Source: Thermoplasmata archaeon
Lineage (GTDB): Archaea; Thermoplasmatota; Thermoplasmata; Thermoplasmatales; Thermoplasmataceae
Length of the DNA: 17,147 nucleotides
Assembly: GCA_021826795.1 (NCBI GenBank)
Contig: JAKAYM010000023.1
Coordinates: 1-17,147, forward strand
Reading direction: 5' to 3'
Part shown: positions 14,109 to 17,147 of the stretch, in pieces
Numbering within the stretch: position 1 is the first letter of the stretch
Layout of the letters: each line of letters starts with the position of its first letter
Position numbers and translations under genes: made by a program
Notes under the pieces: generated by a model
Told to the model about the DNA's origin: nothing
Databases searched by the model: none
Seen by the model: the letters and a program-made list of their open reading frames with translations, nothing else

Positions 14109-14432
14109 AGCTTCCCGCTTCTACATAAAAACTTGCCTTATCAGGTATAGGCTTCCCCTCCACGGGCATAAAGTCCCCAAAGTCCGTGGGTATCTTTCTC
14201 TTCTTATGCCTGATCTTCTCAGGCTTTATTATAATAAAGGTGCTGAATATCTTTTTGAATCCATTATTCAATACATTTAATGCAGCATTGTCATCCCTGC
14301 CCATTGTTAATCCGCATTTAATGCAATGGTACTCCCTGTCATCAAGGGAATGTTTCCCTATTATATTGCCATAATAGTTTGATTAGGATATATTCTGAAT
14401 CTATATGCGGTTTTATACTCTATGCCTATCAT
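14098..14432 (-). pseudogene. tnpB: tnpB remnant: N-terminus joined to C-terminal zinc-finger region, core deleted
   Basis: The minus strand starts at the ATG at 14432 with MIGIEYKTAYRFRIYPNQT, the hallmark opening of TnpB, but that frame stops at 14361. In the next frame, from about 14370, the sequence reads GNIIGKHSLDDREYHC, then IKCGLTMGRDDNAALNVLNN. This is the C-terminal zinc-finger half and the last RuvC motif (DxxxNAAxNxL), followed by a tail to the TAG at 14100-14098. About 300 central residues, including the wedge, REC and main RuvC parts, are missing and the halves are out of frame. In intact elements TnpB is an RNA-guided nuclease; this copy cannot be active. Confidence 0.8.
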
Positions 14433-14496
14433 TAGTATGGAATGATCTTTATAAGCATTCTCTCCTGATTGCCAGAAATCCATCCGCATCACAAGC

Positions 14497-15690
14497 TCAG
14501 TGGCTTTCTTTCTGGGATATTGATTTGTAAAAATAGCCCTCCACCACCTTTACTTTTACATGTGTATTGACCCAGCCATCTGATATTTCACCGTCGCCCG
14601 GAAAAATTTCTGGAATATAAGGTGTTTTAACCAGCATTTCCTTTTTTTCATTGATGCGGTATTCAACATAATTCAATGGCATCCCGAACGATCCTTTCCG
14701 TATATCATAGAACGGATTCATATGTGTTGTTAGAGTTATGTCGTCTGATCTTCCTGTAATCAGAGGAACCTTTGTATATTCATTGAATGCCTCCTCTGTT
14801 TTAATGTCAGTAAACGGCATTATGCAGTATTTTACTCCGTTCAGATATATATGCTTATCAATTATAGAACTGTACAATTGGCCATCTCCAACAATAAAAT
14901 CTGGGTTGTTTTTCATTATATTGCTGATGTTATTAATTACAGTCGCCCCGGAAAAGGATACGGGAAGTGTAACTGAATAAATTAATCCCAGTGGTGTTGA
15001 ATGTTTAATGTCGGAAAAAAATACAGGTCTGCTATCGATTTTGGGCATCCAGTAATTTAGGATGAAAGTTAAGGATATTAGATTTTTCATGTTAAATTTT
15101 AAAAGCTTATTATTGCTGTAAAACATAATACAGGATTTTCTCGGGTCCTCAATCCTATTGGATCTTTTGCCACTGTATATAAATTCATAAAATTTGAGGA
15201 CATTTTCACTGTATATAACCCTTGAATGGTATTTTATACTATTTATTACTGCCTTTCCTAGTGTAAGAAAATCTTTGGGATCGGATACAATATATTTTAC
15301 ATTCTGTGCTGTTGCCCGGTGAATTAGCCTTTTACAGATTATTATAACCTTTATTTTATGATCTTTCACATAGTTATTTATTGCTATCTCATCGGCATTT
15401 TCATCAATTATCAGAACCCGGGCGCCTATTTTTATTGATGAGATAATTGAGATAATATATTCAGGTGTAAAATCAAGTAAAATGCCAACTGTATCACCCT
15501 CCACGACATTCAGCCTGTGCTCCAGGTGATATGCCATTGAATCCACATATGAGAGAATCCTGGAATACGTAATATATTTATCATAAAAAATCATTACTGG
15601 CCTGCTTCGACTTACTTCAGTATTTTTACTCAGCAGAGTGTATATTGATAAATCAGGTATGTTCACAGGCCCTTTAATAGCACCGATCAT
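14497..15690 (-). CDS. Truncated, motif-less ANL (acyl-CoA synthetase-like) protein
   Basis: The 397-residue protein follows the layout of the N-terminal domain of AMP-forming acyl-CoA synthetases (500-550 residues). Recognisable parts are TYSRILSYVDSMAYHLEHRL (41-60), VVEGDTVGILLDFTPEYI (62-79) with SSIKIGARVLIID (84-96), GSFGMPLNYVEYRI (333-346) and DGWVNTHVKV (371-380) followed by GYFY (385-388). The ATP phosphate loop, normally (S/T)SGTTGxPK, is YSNNKLLKFN (191-200). The YGxTE motif is absent near 311-325, and the Asp of DGWxxTGD is missing. It ends at the hinge, so the C-terminal lobe is gone. The tnpB remnant begins 64 bases downstream. It is probably a pseudoenzyme or a decaying gene; the family call is by eye. 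Confidence 0.65.
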   Translation of the reverse strand: MIGAIKGPVNIPDLSIYTLLSKNTEVSRSRPVMIFYDKYITYSRILSYVDSMAYHLEHRLNVVEGDTVGILLDFTPEYIISIISSIKIGARVLIIDENADEIAINNYVKDHKIKVIIICKRLIHRATAQNVKYIVSDPKDFLTLGKAVINSIKYHSRVIYSENVLKFYEFIYSGKRSNRIEDPRKSCIMFYSNNKLLKFNMKNLISLTFILNYWMPKIDSRPVFFSDIKHSTPLGLIYSVTLPVSFSGATVINNISNIMKNNPDFIVGDGQLYSSIIDKHIYLNGVKYCIMPFTDIKTEEAFNEYTKVPLITGRSDDITLTTHMNPFYDIRKGSFGMPLNYVEYRINEKKEMLVKTPYIPEIFPGDGEISDGWVNTHVKVKVVEGYFYKSISQKESH

Positions 15691-15710
15691 TATATTATAA
15701 TGGTAGGATG

Positions 15711-15720
15711 GTTTTAAATT
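15711..15720 (-). promoter_or_regulatory. TATA-like box for the ANL-like gene
   Basis: On the minus strand this reads AATTTAAAAC, centred about 25 bases upstream of the ATG at 15690. It overlaps the stop of nnr, the same economy seen at the S19e promoter. Confidence 0.4.
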
Positions 15721-17087
15721 TTATTATTCAGAATATATTTTATATTGTTTATTACATCCATGATGCCATAGTAGTATCCGTATTCTCTATACGCCATATC
15801 GCCGCATTTTTTATTTATATATGAGGCTACCACTGCAGATCTGAAGGGTTGCATTCCTCTTGATGATAAACCGGTTACAATTCCAGCCAGGACATCACCG
15901 GTACCCCCCATGGCCATCCTACTATTCCCACCACTTGAATATTTAGTATTTTTACCATCTGTTATTATATCAGTTACACCCTTTAATAAAATGGTAATAC
16001 TGTACTCACTGGCTATTTTTACCGCATTTTCAACTGTCGCTTCCATGCCGGTAAAGGCCATGAATTCGGCGCTGTGCGGAGTGATTATTGCATTTCTTCG
16101 GGATATCCTATCTGGTGAAAGGACCCTCAGGGCATCTGCATCTATAATTAGTTGCCCCATATAGTTATCGATAACGTAATCCATAATTTTCATGGATGCA
16201 TCAGTTCTGCCCATTCCCGGACCTACCAGTATTGACCCGATGCCATCTAGATCCTTTCCGTTAACTGTATCCACATCATAAAACATTATTCCCGGGTTGC
16301 GGGAAACTATGACATCTCTGTTGAATTTATATGAGAATACCTTTACAAGATCGGGGGCAGTATTGTATGCGGCAAGAGAGGCCATAACGGCGGCACCTGG
16401 AAATGTGTTTCCCGCAAAAATTCCCACACTACCATTCATACCTTTATGCGCAAGAGGATTGAATTCCGGAATATATACCAGATCGCCTATTCCGGCGGAT
16501 GTCTTTACCGACACTGGTACTCCTATGTCCACAACTATTATTTTTCCACTATTTGACTGGCTCATTCCTGTTTTCTTATCCGTAAATGTAATAGTGAAGT
16601 CGGGCTTTACAGCCACTTTTGATGGGAATCCAGATGGTACATCTATGGATACAATAGTTTTCCCAGATCTATTTATGGCATTGATAATTTCATCATATGG
16701 TTTCCGTGGATCACCTTTTATGCCTATTCCGAACATGGCATCAATTATAATATCACTGCCGGATAGAATTCCCTCAAAGTTAGAAATTCCATAATAGGCA
16801 CCTTCGTAGTCATTGATCGCCCTCCTTGCTTCAGGTGTTTTTAGCCCTGCCACACCCTTGAGTAAAATAATAGAAACTTTATAATCTTTCTGTAGTAACT
16901 GGGCACAGCATATTCCGTCACCTGCATTGTTACCAGTTCCACAAACAACAGTTACGAATTTCCCACGGGCAAATGTTTTTTCAATAAAGTCCGAAACAGC
17001 CTTACCTGCATTCTTCATGAGTAGATAGGTATCTCCGTATACATCAGAATAATTAATATCTGTAGACTTTTCATCAAGATAATCCAT
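15714..17087 (-). CDS. nnr: Bifunctional NAD(P)HX epimerase / ADP- or ATP-dependent NAD(P)HX dehydratase
   Basis: This is a metabolite-repair enzyme that restores hydrated NADH and NADPH. The N-terminal epimerase (YjeF_N) domain covers about 1-205: VTVVCGTGNNAGDGICCAQL (45-64), IIIDAMFGIGIKG with D116, and SIDVPSGFPS (147-156). The C-terminal ribokinase-like dehydratase covers about 210-457: HKGMNGSVGIFAG (214-226), LVGPGMGRT (287-295), IDADAL (315-320), ITPHSAEF (335-342) and the catalytic loop GGTGDVLAGIVTGL (394-407). The fused form and 457-residue length are standard in prokaryotes. A TATA-like sequence (TAAATTTAA) is centred about 27 bases before the ATG. The downstream ANL-like gene starts 23 bases after its stop but has its own TATA-like box. 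Confidence 0.96.
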   Translation of the reverse strand: MDYLDEKSTDINYSDVYGDTYLLMKNAGKAVSDFIEKTFARGKFVTVVCGTGNNAGDGICCAQLLQKDYKVSIILLKGVAGLKTPEARRAINDYEGAYYGISNFEGILSGSDIIIDAMFGIGIKGDPRKPYDEIINAINRSGKTIVSIDVPSGFPSKVAVKPDFTITFTDKKTGMSQSNSGKIIVVDIGVPVSVKTSAGIGDLVYIPEFNPLAHKGMNGSVGIFAGNTFPGAAVMASLAAYNTAPDLVKVFSYKFNRDVIVSRNPGIMFYDVDTVNGKDLDGIGSILVGPGMGRTDASMKIMDYVIDNYMGQLIIDADALRVLSPDRISRRNAIITPHSAEFMAFTGMEATVENAVKIASEYSITILLKGVTDIITDGKNTKYSSGGNSRMAMGGTGDVLAGIVTGLSSRGMQPFRSAVVASYINKKCGDMAYREYGYYYGIMDVINNIKYILNNKI

Positions 17088-17110
17088 ATTTAAATATTGA
17101 ACTTCAATAC

Positions 17111-17119
17111 TTAAATTTA
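17111..17119 (-). promoter_or_regulatory. TATA-like box for nnr
   Basis: On the minus strand this reads TAAATTTAA, centred about 27 bases upstream of the nnr ATG, consistent with leaderless transcription. Confidence 0.45.
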
Positions 17120-17147
17120 GCTTAAAGTCAGAAAATCATCATATTTA

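Larger units (their letters stand above)
14085..14470 (-). mobile_element. IS200/IS605-type element remnant (boundaries approximate)
   Basis: The region holds the two ends of a tnpB gene, a terminal hairpin at 14093-14108, and no intact transposase. The right end is taken next to the hairpin, close to the stop of the preceding membrane-protein gene. The left end lies somewhere between the tnpB ATG (14432) and the stop of the ANL-like gene (14497). No tnpA is present. This accounts for the roughly 410-base gap between genes. Confidence 0.65.

Noticed and set aside
1..17147. CRISPR array, tRNA, rRNA or a new defence island
   Set aside because: No regularly spaced repeats and no cloverleaf or rRNA-like stretch were seen in the short intergenic gaps. 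The DUF234 ATPase stands alone, without a partner nuclease or toxin, so a defence role is unsupported.

Overview
The window looks like chromosomal DNA from a Thermoplasmatales archaeon, closest in character to Ferroplasma or Acidiplasma. It is AT-rich. It carries archaeal or eukaryote-type information genes (ribosomal proteins S19e, L31e and L39e, aIF6, a PDCD5-like protein, Hjc, UPF0147). Most genes have a TATA-like box about 23-26 bases upstream of the start codon, which fits largely leaderless transcripts. The species is an inference from gene content and style; no rRNA gene is present.

Layout. 1-380 is an insertion-sequence scar: the start of an IS3-type transposase running off the left edge, apparently inserted into an IS630-type transposase of which 44 codons survive. 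420-1627 holds pyrF and pyrE, divergent from one 77-bp promoter region, giving the last two steps of UMP synthesis. 1622-3569 (minus) is a translation operon in the order S19e, PDCD5-like, L39e, L31e, aIF6; the L39e gene is only 51 codons. 3591-5953 (minus) is an ABC exporter pair, ATPase then permease, coupled by an ATGA overlap. 6031-7020 (minus) is a ferritin-like/VIT1 fusion for iron or manganese export. 7094-8458 (minus) is a DUF234-type archaeal ATPase. 8653-10005 (plus) is a class III aminotransferase or racemase. 10000-11008 (minus) couples an acyl-CoA thioesterase with the Holliday junction resolvase Hjc. 11071-11781 (plus) is a carbamate-kinase-like protein lacking the active-site motifs. 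11783-12391 (minus) is thymidine kinase. 12480-13101 (plus) couples a stand-alone RAM-domain protein with a UPF0147 protein. 13199-14084 (plus) has a winged-helix regulator and a small membrane protein. 14085-14432 is a wrecked IS200/IS605 element: tnpB with its nuclease core deleted but its 3' hairpin end kept. 14497-15690 (minus) is a truncated, motif-less acyl-CoA-synthetase-like protein. 15714-17087 (minus) is bifunctional NAD(P)HX repair enzyme Nnr.

Most of the window is core metabolism and information processing. The unusual parts are two pseudoenzyme-like proteins (carbamate-kinase-like and ANL-like), the core-deleted tnpB with its retained 3' end, the nested IS scar, and two convergent gene pairs that end on the same shared hexamer TTATGA. 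I found no tRNA, rRNA, CRISPR array or recognisable defence system.
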